Source of the DNA: Candidatus Bathyarchaeota archaeon
GTDB lineage: Archaea; Thermoproteota; Bathyarchaeia; TCS64
Direction of reading: 5' to 3'
DNA: 12,880 nt
Assembly (NCBI GenBank): GCA_026014515.1
Contig: JAOZIG010000246.1
Span: 1-12,880 of the forward strand
This document shows, one piece after another, positions 6,250 to 12,880 of the stretch (position 1 is the stretch's first letter; the number at the start of each line of letters is the position of its first letter). The position numbers were made by a program, and so were the translations under genes. The notes beneath the pieces were generated by a model. The model did no database searches. It saw only the letters and a list, made by a program, of their open reading frames with translations, and was not told where the DNA came from.

Positions 6250-7724
6250 ATACCCAACTATGGCTAGCAGTACTACTACCCTTCATCGCGATGCCCGTCG
6301 TCTACCTGCTTGGTAGAGGCATGGGCAAGAACACGAGCTGGATAGCAATACTGCCACTACTCTACAGCACAGTCTATCTAGGAAGCCTCCAAATGAACAT
6401 AGCCGATACCCCGGTTGGAGACTACATCGAGTGGCTCCCCGGCATAAACTTCGGCTTATACGCTGACGGCTTGAGTAACCCAATCGCGTTACTGATTGCA
6501 CTGCTATCCGTCATCATGCTGCTATTCAGCAACTTGGAGATGGCACAGAACATACTCAAGCAATACGGAGGAGAGAACAACAAGGCATACGCTACATTCT
6601 ACGCGGTGTACCTCGGATACGTCGGAGGCATGCTGGGTGTAGTACTGAGCACAAGCCTCTTCGAGTTCTACTTCTTCTTCGAGCTGATGATCATCCCAAG
6701 CTACCTGCTAATCAACGCATACGGAGCAGGGGAGAAAGAGAAGATAGCCCTAAGCTACCTACTCTGGTCAATCGTCGGCGCAGTACTATTCGTAACAGGA
6801 GCACTCGCAGCATACGCACTCACAGGCTCATTCGAGCTTGCTGACCTAGCGCTGCTGACAGGCTCACCCTACGCAAACTTGGTAGTCATACTGATGCTAC
6901 TGGGCTTCGGCGTAAAGCTGGCAATGTTCGGTGTACACATCTGGCAGCCAGCAGCATACGCAAACGCACCCACATCCATCAGCGCACTACTAAGCCCAGC
7001 GATGAGCGGCCTAGCAGCCTACTCAATCGCAAGAATGCTAATCCCCATCACGGGAACACTCCAAAGCTACTACATGCTCACACTGGCATGGGGCTTGGTG
7101 ACAATGATCTACGGTGGACTCATGGTCATGTCCGAGACAGACATCAAGCGATTACTAGCTTACAGCAGCATGAGCCAGATGGGCTACATGTTCATTGGAG
7201 TCGTAAGCTGCACAACTCTGGGAGTCACTGGTTCAATGCTACACTACATTAGCCACGGCTTCGGTAAAGCAGCGCTATTCCTCTGTATGGGCGCAATAAT
7301 CTACAGAACAGGCATCAGAGACATCAGGGAACTCGGAGGCTTAGCGGCAAAGATGCCGGTAACAGCCACCGTGTTCTTCATAGGTGCACTGAACCTAGCC
7401 GGTATTCCACCCACCATTGGATACCCATCAAAGATGATGATATACCTAGGTGCGTTCGGACCCGGTATTGAGACTCTCTCAGCCGATTTCTACGTAGCAC
7501 TAGTGGCGCTGATATCTACGGCGCTGACAGTAGGTTACACCACTTGGACCATGAGAAGAATCTTCTTCGGTCCACTGCCAGAGCACTTGGCGGAGGTCGA
7601 GGAGGCGCCAACAATGATGTTGTTGGCGATGGTTCTCCTCATCGCGTTCTCGGTGGTACTGGGTATCTACCCAAGACCTATTGTGGACCCACTAATGGAG
7701 GCAGTCGCAGGACTGATAGGATGA
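6246..7724 (+). CDS. nuoM: NuoM-like proton-pumping subunit, first of a tandem pair
   Basis: A 492-residue, roughly 14-helix antiporter-like subunit. Pump residues are in place: Glu146 in YFFFELMIIPSYLLI (the NuoM TM5 pattern), Lys224 on broken TM7 (GFGVKLAMFGVHIWQP), Lys301 in DIKRLLAYSSMSQMGY (TM8), His333, His337 and Lys341, and Lys396 on TM12. Bacterial NuoM usually has Glu at the TM12 position, so the Lys here is more like NuoL, NuoN or MrpD. The TM7 segment is HIWQPAAYANAPTSISALLS where most family members read H-WLPDAH, a distinct variant. The N-terminus, PVVYLLGRGMGKNTSW (17-32), is nearly repeated in the next gene, which indicates a tandem duplication. A charged loop (LPEHLAEVEEAP) precedes the last helix. 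It should be a functional pump placed between the first antiporter subunit and NuoL. Confidence 0.9.
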   Translation: MNTQLWLAVLLPFIAMPVVYLLGRGMGKNTSWIAILPLLYSTVYLGSLQMNIADTPVGDYIEWLPGINFGLYADGLSNPIALLIALLSVIMLLFSNLEMAQNILKQYGGENNKAYATFYAVYLGYVGGMLGVVLSTSLFEFYFFFELMIIPSYLLINAYGAGEKEKIALSYLLWSIVGAVLFVTGALAAYALTGSFELADLALLTGSPYANLVVILMLLGFGVKLAMFGVHIWQPAAYANAPTSISALLSPAMSGLAAYSIARMLIPITGTLQSYYMLTLAWGLVTMIYGGLMVMSETDIKRLLAYSSMSQMGYMFIGVVSCTTLGVTGSMLHYISHGFGKAALFLCMGAIIYRTGIRDIRELGGLAAKMPVTATVFFIGALNLAGIPPTIGYPSKMMIYLGAFGPGIETLSADFYVALVALISTALTVGYTTWTMRRIFFGPLPEHLAEVEEAPTMMLLAMVLLIAFSVVLGIYPRPIVDPLMEAVAGLIG

Positions 7725-7734
7725 GGTGAATGAA

Positions 7735-9228
7735 ATGATAACAAATCTACTAACACTAATCTTGGCGATGTTCGTAGCAGCACCAGTCGTATACCTACTC
7801 GGAAAGAGTATGGGTAAGAGCGTAAGCTGGCTGGTCTTTGTGGTATTCCTAGGAGTTACCATTGTTCTGGGATTAGCCTTCCCAGAGGTAACTCATGGTA
7901 CCATAGTTGAGCAATACGCGTGGGCTCCGGCTCCAATCAACCTAACATTTGGTTTGCTTGCAGACGGACTCAGTGTACCAATGCTGTTCACATACATCTT
8001 CGTCTTCGCGGGTGCAACAATGTTCAGCATGCCATACATGGAGAAACGCCTCAAGATGGATGACATGGAGGAAAGCAACGAGGCATACGCACGATACTAC
8101 GCCTTGTTCCTGCTATATGGAGCAAGCGTAGGAGGCTGCATGCTAGCAACAAACACGCTGCAGTTCTTCATGTTCTTCGAGATGATGCTCATCTTCAGCT
8201 GGCTACTGGTATTCCTATATGGATACGGTGACCGCAAGAGGAACAGCATGACATACTTCATCTACACACACATCGGTGGAGGCGTATTCATGCTAGGCAT
8301 CATCGGAGCATTCTGGAGCGTAGGAAGCTTCGAGATCGCTGACTTAGTACACATCGTGGATTACCCCAACGCCTTCTGGGTAGGACTAGCCATAACAATC
8401 GGGCTACTCTTCAAGATCGGCGCATTCGGGTTCCACGGATGGATGCCAGTAACATACAGCGAGTCACCAGCACCACTAAGCGCAGTGTTGGGAGCTACCT
8501 CAGTAATGCTAAGCACATACAGCATGGCGAGGCTGCTACCATACTTCCAAGGCGTACTTGAGCCAGTGAGCCACATATTCATGGTATGGGCACTGGTCAC
8601 AATACTATACGCAGGTGTAATGGCGCTAGCTCAGAAGGACACAAAGAAGCTCGTCGCATATCTAAGCATGAGTCAGATGAACTACTGTGTCTTGGGTGTA
8701 TTCACCTACGTCGCATTCGGTGTACTGGGCTCAATAAGCTACAGCATCAGCCACGGCTTAGCCATCGGCTTACTCTTCCTAGTATCAGGAGCACTCCTAT
8801 ACAAGACAGACAGCCGAGACATGACAGAGATGGGAGGACTAGCAGAGAAACTGCCAATAGTAATACTGGCATCACTCGCAGGGTTCCTGACCATCGGAGG
8901 TGTCCCACCAGCGGTCGGTTTCAAGAGCAAGTTCATACTGCTCAGCGGCGCAATGGTAAGGGGCTTCAACAGCGGATCAACTGAGCTAATAGTAGCTATC
9001 TTAGCTGGAAGCTTGGCGACACTGCTGACACTGGGCTATGAGTTCAGGGCTGTCTGGAAGATATTCTATGGCAAGCTACCCAAGAAACTAGAGGACTTGA
9101 CGCCAGTTCCAATGGAGATGGCTCTACCTTTGATTGCATTGGGTGCATTGGCGATTATCTTCGGTATCTGGCCGAAGCTAGTCACAGACCCCATAGAAGT
9201 GTTCATCGAACACCTCTTCCACCACTAA
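7735..9228 (+). CDS. Second NuoM-like subunit: fourth antiporter-type subunit of the cluster
   Basis: About 497 residues from ATG 7735 (500 from GTG 7726). I prefer the ATG because GAGGTG at 7723-7728 sits 6 nt before it. Numbered from the GTG, the channel residues are Glu152 (FFMFFEMMLIFSW), Lys230 on TM7 (LLFKIGAFGFHGWMPVTY), Lys307/308 (DTKKLVAYLSMSQMNY), His343 and Lys402 (GFKSKFILLSG). The sites matching His333 and Lys341 of its neighbour are Tyr339 and Ile347. Shared wording with the preceding gene includes PVVYLLGKSMGKSVSW (20-35), SFEIADL and SMSQM-Y, so the two are close paralogues. Complex I normally has three such subunits and this is the fourth. It is the last gene of the rightward unit, ending just before T-rich DNA. 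It could replace NuoN functionally, but the wording is NuoM-like throughout. Confidence 0.88.
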   Translation: MITNLLTLILAMFVAAPVVYLLGKSMGKSVSWLVFVVFLGVTIVLGLAFPEVTHGTIVEQYAWAPAPINLTFGLLADGLSVPMLFTYIFVFAGATMFSMPYMEKRLKMDDMEESNEAYARYYALFLLYGASVGGCMLATNTLQFFMFFEMMLIFSWLLVFLYGYGDRKRNSMTYFIYTHIGGGVFMLGIIGAFWSVGSFEIADLVHIVDYPNAFWVGLAITIGLLFKIGAFGFHGWMPVTYSESPAPLSAVLGATSVMLSTYSMARLLPYFQGVLEPVSHIFMVWALVTILYAGVMALAQKDTKKLVAYLSMSQMNYCVLGVFTYVAFGVLGSISYSISHGLAIGLLFLVSGALLYKTDSRDMTEMGGLAEKLPIVILASLAGFLTIGGVPPAVGFKSKFILLSGAMVRGFNSGSTELIVAILAGSLATLLTLGYEFRAVWKIFYGKLPKKLEDLTPVPMEMALPLIALGALAIIFGIWPKLVTDPIEVFIEHLFHH

Positions 9229-9249
9229 TTTTTACACTCTTTTTCTATT
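9229..9249 (+). terminator. T-rich archaeal-type terminator of the pump operon
   Basis: Two T5 runs (9229-9233 and 9240-9244) directly follow the TAA at 9226-9228, with no hairpin. Short T-runs alone can stop archaeal RNA polymerase. The next gene is convergent, which makes termination here necessary. Confidence 0.6.
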
Positions 9250-9260
9250 ATCACGAGACC

Positions 9261-9857
9261 TTATGATACTATGTTTTTCCGTATTTTGACTTGTCTCGTC
9301 TCGACGCTAAAATGAATGCCATCAAACAGAATCTCTTCCCCATTGATCACAGTATAGAACCTGATCTCATATTCTCCATCACCCAGTCTCGTTCCATCGT
9401 ATTTTCCTTGCCAATGTGAGACTATCTCATGTCTTCCTCTGGGTGCGAGAAATATTCCCATTGTATCTACCGTAGGGTCGTATAATGATATGATTTGACC
9501 CACGTACCCTGTCTCATTATAGAGAGAAACCTGGTAATACTCAGGTATGGATTCCACCCACTGTATCTGGTCTATTGTGTTTATTATTGACAAGTTGAAG
9601 TGGTATGGAAGTTTTGTGACACCCGAAATCGGAGTAAAACTTGTTGTTCGCCAGTAGCAAGACGCCTTGAAGATGAGGGTGAGGTTTTCCTGTTCTATTA
9701 TCCTTGTCTCGTTTATCTCTGAGAAAAATTTCCTGTCTTTGTACGTGTATTCGACATTTTTTTCACTCCAGTATGCAGGAAAACTGACCGAATAATAGAT
9801 TACTAGATAGCTTATCAGCACTCCAAGAATGAATGATGCAGGATATTTTCTATTCAT
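9261..9857 (-). CDS. Membrane-anchored extracellular protein with Ig/BsuPI-like C-terminal pattern, function unknown
   Basis: I do not recognise this 198-residue protein. It has a short positive N-terminus (MNRK), one hydrophobic helix at about 7-27, and then a polar region rich in Tyr, Asn, Ile and Glu, so it should face outside as a type II anchored or secreted protein. Four N-glycosylation sequons (NET, NLT, NLS, NET) fit an archaeal surface location. The C-terminal part, with an APRG turn, HWQGKYDGTRLGDGEYEIRF and later alternating hydrophobic residues, recalls the W-DG-(x)n-G-Y-vr pattern of BsuPI and FlgD-Ig-like beta-sandwich domains. Base composition is more AT-rich than the pump operon. 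It is convergent with the fourth antiporter gene and divergent from the decaheme cytochrome gene; a role near the cytochrome at the surface is only a guess. The start at ATG 9857 is supported by the TATA-like box at about 26 nt. Confidence 0.7.
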   Translation of the reverse strand: MNRKYPASFILGVLISYLVIYYSVSFPAYWSEKNVEYTYKDRKFFSEINETRIIEQENLTLIFKASCYWRTTSFTPISGVTKLPYHFNLSIINTIDQIQWVESIPEYYQVSLYNETGYVGQIISLYDPTVDTMGIFLAPRGRHEIVSHWQGKYDGTRLGDGEYEIRFYTVINGEEILFDGIHFSVETRQVKIRKNIVS

Positions 9858-9880
9858 CTAAAGGTAAATGGTGGTGAAGA

Positions 9881-9890
9881 ATAATAAAAT
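9881..9890 (-). promoter_or_regulatory. TATA box for the leftward surface-protein gene, probably leaderless
   Basis: On the minus strand ATTTTATTAT is centred about 28 nt before ATG 9857. That puts the predicted RNA start at or next to the A of the start codon. No Shine-Dalgarno is present, which fits a leaderless message. Confidence 0.5.
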
Positions 9891-10164
9891 CTTCATGCTC
9901 TTTAGAAACGCATACTGGGATTCATGTTTCCTGATATCGTAGCTTTGTATTAATGACTGAGCTGACCTTGCGTCTTTTTGGGTTGTTTGTTGGGCTATAT
10001 TGTTTTTATTTAATGTTATTGAAATCACACTATTTACAATGATAAAATTAGGATAAATCTGTTAGTAAATGAATTAATATATATAACAAAAGTATTACAA
10101 AAACTCAAAATATTATCACTATTGTACATTTAAAATAAATTGATAGAGCAAATCGAATAAAACG

Positions 10165-10175
10165 TTAAATATTAT
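10165..10175 (+). promoter_or_regulatory. TATA box of the decaheme cytochrome gene
   Basis: TTAAATATTAT, preceded by an A-rich BRE-like AATAAAACG, is centred about 32 nt before ATG 10202. Transcription should start near 10196, giving a leader of only a few bases. The GGGGTAGGT just before the ATG could act as a weak ribosome-binding site if the start lies slightly upstream. Confidence 0.5.
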
Positions 10176-10201
10176 GGCCAAAACCATTGGGGTAGGTAAA
10201 C

Positions 10202-12523
10202 ATGATTAATGAAAAACAAACAATGTACCTAGCTATTATAGCTCTTATATTAGCAACAGTTGGAATCGGTTTATCATATTACAAGGTCGCAGGCCCAGTT
10301 GGACCCGAAGGTCCCGCAGGTCCTGAGGGCCCTATAGGCGCTACTGGACCCGCTGGTCCAGCAGGTGAAGCTGGAGTAGTTACAGTTTCAGCAGAACCAG
10401 AGTCATGTGTGACTTGTCACGATGAGGCTGGAGATGCTCACCAGGCCGTTTATGATGATCTGTTCCAAGACGGAGTCATTACAATTTCAGACATAACGTA
10501 TACCTACACATCAGGCGCACACAAAGTAGCCTTTAAGATGACCATGGATGGTGAAGCCATTGATGCCAATACAGTTGAATCTCTTGGTATCTACTGGGTT
10601 CCATGGACTGGAGAAGCGTTCCAGTTCGAGCCAGCAGCTGCAAGACTAACCCTTAAGGGAACAATGTCCTACAGCAATGGTGTGAGTACAAGCAGCCTAA
10701 CAAGTACGGATGCAGCATACTCAACCAGCTTTGCGAACCAAGACGGTCTCATTGTCATTTATGGTAGAGACGATTCACAGGGAAGACTTCCTGCTCGTGT
10801 CTATCTGGCAAAATACCCATTCGCTGGTCTAGAGGAGACTGGAGCTGGTGTTGACTATCTATCTGCCGCGAACAACGACGGATGTGAGAAATGTCACACT
10901 GACCCATATCTCAAGCACGGCTACATATATGGACAGGTTGATGGTGATGCCACCAACGACTTCTACACATGTAAACCATGTCACCTAGACAACGGAGAGG
11001 GCGGCCACTATGAGTGGCAGCTATTGCAGAACGACCCAGAGAAGGCTGTTGTTTGGTTGGAAGACGAAGATTTGTCCATATTCTCAGCAGCAGAACTTGA
11101 GATGTATGCCTATACTACCTCGCTAATGAACGATGTTCACATGTCTCACGCGATGGAGTTCCCATACCCACAGTCAATGGCAAACTGTGTAGTTTGCCAC
11201 GAGGACAAACTCGACCAAATATTGACTGATGAGAACTTGAACTTGGAGACCTGTAAGAGCTGTCACGTAATGGACGGCTCAGAGGAGTATGGTACTTCAG
11301 AGCTTGCTCTAAACACCATTATAACTCCCGCAATACATGGCACCATGGATCTAGAGACAGCGAACTGTGGTGGATGCCACGAGTTTAGTGACATCCACAG
11401 CGGCTATGATTCAAAGATCTATACCGAAGACGGCGTAAAGTACGCTGATGCGATTGTCGTATCAATCGATCATGCGTCATTATCAGGTAACACATTGAGC
11501 GTTGAGTTCAGTGCTACCGGAAGTGCCGGTTCGGTTGATTCTGCGGATATAGTTCCAGAAGTGATGATTGGTCTCTATGGTTACGATACCAAAGACTTCA
11601 TCGTCAATGGACATGACCGCTACGATAGCAGTGGTAATGGTGTTATCTCACGCTCTGACGGCGACTTGCCAAAGGGTGCTTATGAGGTGGGTACCGAGCA
11701 TGAATACTTCACCACCGTAACAGATGGTGCAGGTTCATGGGCGGTTACTCATGATCTATCTGAATGGGCTGACATGCTTGATGACGGTACTATCATGAGA
11801 ATAGAAGTCGCCGTATTGTCCATACTGGACGATGCCGATGGCGAGGAAGTTGCTATCAACGCAGTTTCCAGAACCTTTGACATTGACAGCAACGACTTTG
11901 ACGATGGTTTCTATGATTCCATAGTAAGGGTTGAAGATGGATGTAACAACTGCCACGATGCACTTGGTACGACCTTCCACTCACCAGACTATGGTGGTAG
12001 TATTGTGGTTTGCCGGATGTGTCACGTAGGTCTCTCAGGTGGTTCTCACCTAGAGATGCAGTCGAGATCAATTGACTCCTATGTGCACGCGATACACTCG
12101 GGACAGTACTTCGATATAGGTGACGTCGACTTCAATAACGAAGTTGAAGCCCTACATTACGAGCACCACACCGGATTCCCATATCCAACACACGGAATAC
12201 AGAATTGTGAATCATGCCACATCGAGGGAACATACAACGTACCAGACCAGACAAAGTCTATGGGTGGTCTGTTGTCTGCCTCTGATCCAGAGCCCGAAGG
12301 TTTGGACAGAAACATTGGTGAAGTACCATCAGTTGTAACTGGTCCAGCAGCGAGGGCTTGTGGAGCATGCCACAGAACTGAGCTGATAATCGCGGATGAT
12401 GCTAACGGACTAGCTGCATTCTACCAGCACATGAAATCAGGTGGATACCTGATTGAAGCAGGTAGTGATAGTTCAGCTACCCTAATGCAGGCAATCACTG
12501 ATGTCATGGGTTACTTTGACTAA
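10202..12523 (+). CDS. Membrane-anchored OmcA/MtrC-like decaheme c-type cytochrome with collagen-like stalk
   Basis: A 773-residue surface electron-transfer protein. Residues 7-27 form an uncleaved-looking membrane anchor or signal peptide. Residues 31-58 are nine Gly-X-Y triplets rich in Pro. Ten CxxCH motifs begin at C69, C228, C257, C329, C351, C389, C581, C604, C669 and C720. Long heme-free segments at about 75-225 and 395-578 look like the beta-sandwich domains that alternate with heme domains in MtrC/OmcA. Repeated wording around C329 and C669 (FPYP...NC-x-x-CH), and around C257 and C604, shows the two heme domains are related. Further His residues (H313, H316, H629, H632, H655, H656) are candidate distal ligands. 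The protein is strongly acidic. The family moves electrons to extracellular acceptors; here the anchor would hold it outside the archaeal membrane. It has its own promoter and terminator. No heme-maturation genes are in the window. Confidence 0.9.
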   Translation: MINEKQTMYLAIIALILATVGIGLSYYKVAGPVGPEGPAGPEGPIGATGPAGPAGEAGVVTVSAEPESCVTCHDEAGDAHQAVYDDLFQDGVITISDITYTYTSGAHKVAFKMTMDGEAIDANTVESLGIYWVPWTGEAFQFEPAAARLTLKGTMSYSNGVSTSSLTSTDAAYSTSFANQDGLIVIYGRDDSQGRLPARVYLAKYPFAGLEETGAGVDYLSAANNDGCEKCHTDPYLKHGYIYGQVDGDATNDFYTCKPCHLDNGEGGHYEWQLLQNDPEKAVVWLEDEDLSIFSAAELEMYAYTTSLMNDVHMSHAMEFPYPQSMANCVVCHEDKLDQILTDENLNLETCKSCHVMDGSEEYGTSELALNTIITPAIHGTMDLETANCGGCHEFSDIHSGYDSKIYTEDGVKYADAIVVSIDHASLSGNTLSVEFSATGSAGSVDSADIVPEVMIGLYGYDTKDFIVNGHDRYDSSGNGVISRSDGDLPKGAYEVGTEHEYFTTVTDGAGSWAVTHDLSEWADMLDDGTIMRIEVAVLSILDDADGEEVAINAVSRTFDIDSNDFDDGFYDSIVRVEDGCNNCHDALGTTFHSPDYGGSIVVCRMCHVGLSGGSHLEMQSRSIDSYVHAIHSGQYFDIGDVDFNNEVEALHYEHHTGFPYPTHGIQNCESCHIEGTYNVPDQTKSMGGLLSASDPEPEGLDRNIGEVPSVVTGPAARACGACHRTELIIADDANGLAAFYQHMKSGGYLIEAGSDSSATLMQAITDVMGYFD
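10292..10375 (+). repeat. Collagen-like (Gly-X-Y)9 coding repeat in the cytochrome gene
   Basis: Codons 31-58 have Gly at every third position (31, 34, 37 ... 58), with Pro at most X positions and Glu, Ala, Ile or Thr at Y. The 9-base periodicity is GGN-CCN rich. In proteins this forms a collagen-type triple helix, so it may trimerise the cytochrome or act as a rigid spacer between the membrane anchor and the first heme. Confidence 0.9.
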
Positions 12524-12528
12524 CCTAT

Positions 12529-12564
12529 AATGCGATGAGGGAGGCCTCACGCATTCCCTTTTTT
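12529..12564 (+). terminator. Hairpin plus T6 terminator after the cytochrome gene
   Basis: AATGCG-A-TGAGG (12529-12540) pairs with CCTCA-CGCATT (12545-12555), giving an 11-bp stem with one bulged A and a GAGG loop. CCC and a T6 tract (12559-12564) follow. It lies 5 nt after the stop codon and faces a convergent gene. Confidence 0.85.
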
Positions 12565-12574
12565 ATTTATCCTT

Positions 12575-12835
12575 CTAAGAATCAGTGTTATCCACGATTA
12601 GCGGAATCACAAATATCAACGCAATCCAGAGTATGATATCTACTGCTAAGCTTGTGAGGCTTACCATCCAGTAGTCTACTGGTCCCGCGATTGTGACTAG
12701 TTGATGTGTGCCCCAGACCAATGGAAATCCGTGCTGATTATTTACGTTATCAGGATAATTGACTGGTCTTCCATAGAGTAATGCGACAAGCATCAGTATT
12801 GATACCACAATTTGTAGAATGTTTGTCTTTTTCAC
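12575..12835 (-). CDS. Small two-helix membrane protein of unknown function
   Basis: This protein of about 86 residues starts with MKKTN at GTG 12835 (97 residues if TTG 12868, just after an in-frame stop, is used). I prefer the GTG because a TATA-like GTTTAATAG lies about 26 nt upstream, fitting a leaderless message, and because a Lys-Lys start before the first helix is typical. It has a hydrophobic helix at about 5-22, an outside loop with GRPVNYPDNVNNQHGFPLVW, and a second helix over most of the C-terminal third (SLAVDIILWIALIFVIPLIV). The W-x-H and D-x-x-LW spacing resembles small uncharacterised membrane proteins seen widely in prokaryotes, but I cannot name a family. It converges on the cytochrome gene, with the terminator between them. 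Confidence 0.6.
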   Translation of the reverse strand: MKKTNILQIVVSILMLVALLYGRPVNYPDNVNNQHGFPLVWGTHQLVTIAGPVDYWMVSLTSLAVDIILWIALIFVIPLIVDNTDS

Positions 12836-12857
12836 AAAAGCTGCAGGGAAGAGGCGG

Positions 12858-12866
12858 CTATTAAAC
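12858..12866 (-). promoter_or_regulatory. TATA-like box for the small membrane protein gene
   Basis: On the minus strand GTTTAATAG is centred about 26-27 nt before GTG 12835. A start site on that codon would give a leaderless message. The assignment rests on spacing only and is close to the window edge. Confidence 0.35.
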
Positions 12867-12880
12867 AATCATATCCAGTT

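Larger units (their letters stand above)
9858..10201. other. AT-rich intergenic region with two divergent promoters
   Basis: I see no convincing gene in these 344 bases. The left end holds the promoter of the leftward surface-protein gene and the right end that of the cytochrome gene. Between them are a T/G-rich stretch (about 9975-10020) and an AT-rich stretch with ATATATATAAC (about 10077-10087). The latter could be an extra TATA box or an upstream regulatory sequence for the cytochrome. I found no tRNA-like structure or clear long inverted repeat. Confidence 0.6.

Noticed and set aside
8586..8984. 132-codon open frame on the plus strand inside the second NuoM-like gene
   Set aside because: It lies in another frame of a clear antiporter gene and its product is rich in Arg, His and Thr with no family resemblance. 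It is a shadow of codon bias.
9975..10087. Possible tRNA or structured RNA in the intergenic region
   Set aside because: No cloverleaf, T-loop GGTTCGA-type motif or convincing long stem could be found by eye; the stretch is simply AT- and T/G-rich.
10292..10375. GGN-CCN periodic stretch as a possible CRISPR or satellite repeat
   Set aside because: It is in frame, codes for Gly-X-Y triplets within an intact gene, and has no spacer structure.
1..12880. Insertion sequences, integrase sites or other signs of recent transfer
   Set aside because: No transposase-like frame, terminal inverted repeats or target duplications were seen. Gene overlaps in the pump operon look long established.

Overview
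The window reads as a piece of an archaeal genome, most likely from an uncultured anaerobe. The archaeal reading rests on TATA/BRE-like promoters, likely leaderless starts, a split nuoJ, arginine and isoleucine codons rich in AGA/AGG and ATA, and extracytoplasmic proteins held by N-terminal membrane anchors. I cannot place the lineage from the sequence alone.

Region 1 (1-9228) encodes a complex-I-like, ion-pumping membrane complex in two divergent transcription units around a short AT-rich promoter region (about 1520-1760). The leftward unit is nuoA, nuoB-like, nuoC and a truncated nuoD-like gene that runs off the left edge. The rightward unit is nuoJ (N-terminal half), nuoJ/MbhE-like (C-terminal half), nuoK, a NuoN/MrpD-like antiporter subunit, NuoL, and two tandem NuoM-like subunits. 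The catalytic subunits look like a group 4 [NiFe] hydrogenase rather than a quinone reductase. The NuoD-like protein keeps the L1 nickel-ligand motif RVCGICS, and the NuoB-like protein has the hydrogenase-type CxxC in place of the tandem Cys-Cys of complex I. The membrane arm has four antiporter-like subunits instead of three, and NuoL appears to carry an extended lateral helix. NuoH, NuoI and the rest of the large subunit, including its second nickel-binding motif, should lie left of the window.

Region 2 (9229-10201) holds a T-rich termination zone, a leftward gene for a membrane-anchored, probably glycosylated surface protein with an Ig/BsuPI-like C-terminal pattern, and a 344-base AT-rich intergenic stretch with divergent promoters.

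Region 3 (10202-12880) holds a large OmcA/MtrC-like decaheme cytochrome. It has an N-terminal membrane anchor, a collagen-like Gly-X-Y stalk of nine triplets, and ten CxxCH motifs arranged 1 + 5 + 4 around two heme-free segments. A hairpin/T-tract terminator follows, then a small leftward two-helix membrane protein.

Working together (inference): an H2- or ferredoxin-linked hydrogenase-type complex with enlarged pumping capacity sits next to a surface multiheme cytochrome suited to extracellular electron transfer. Nothing in the sequence proves that electrons flow between them.
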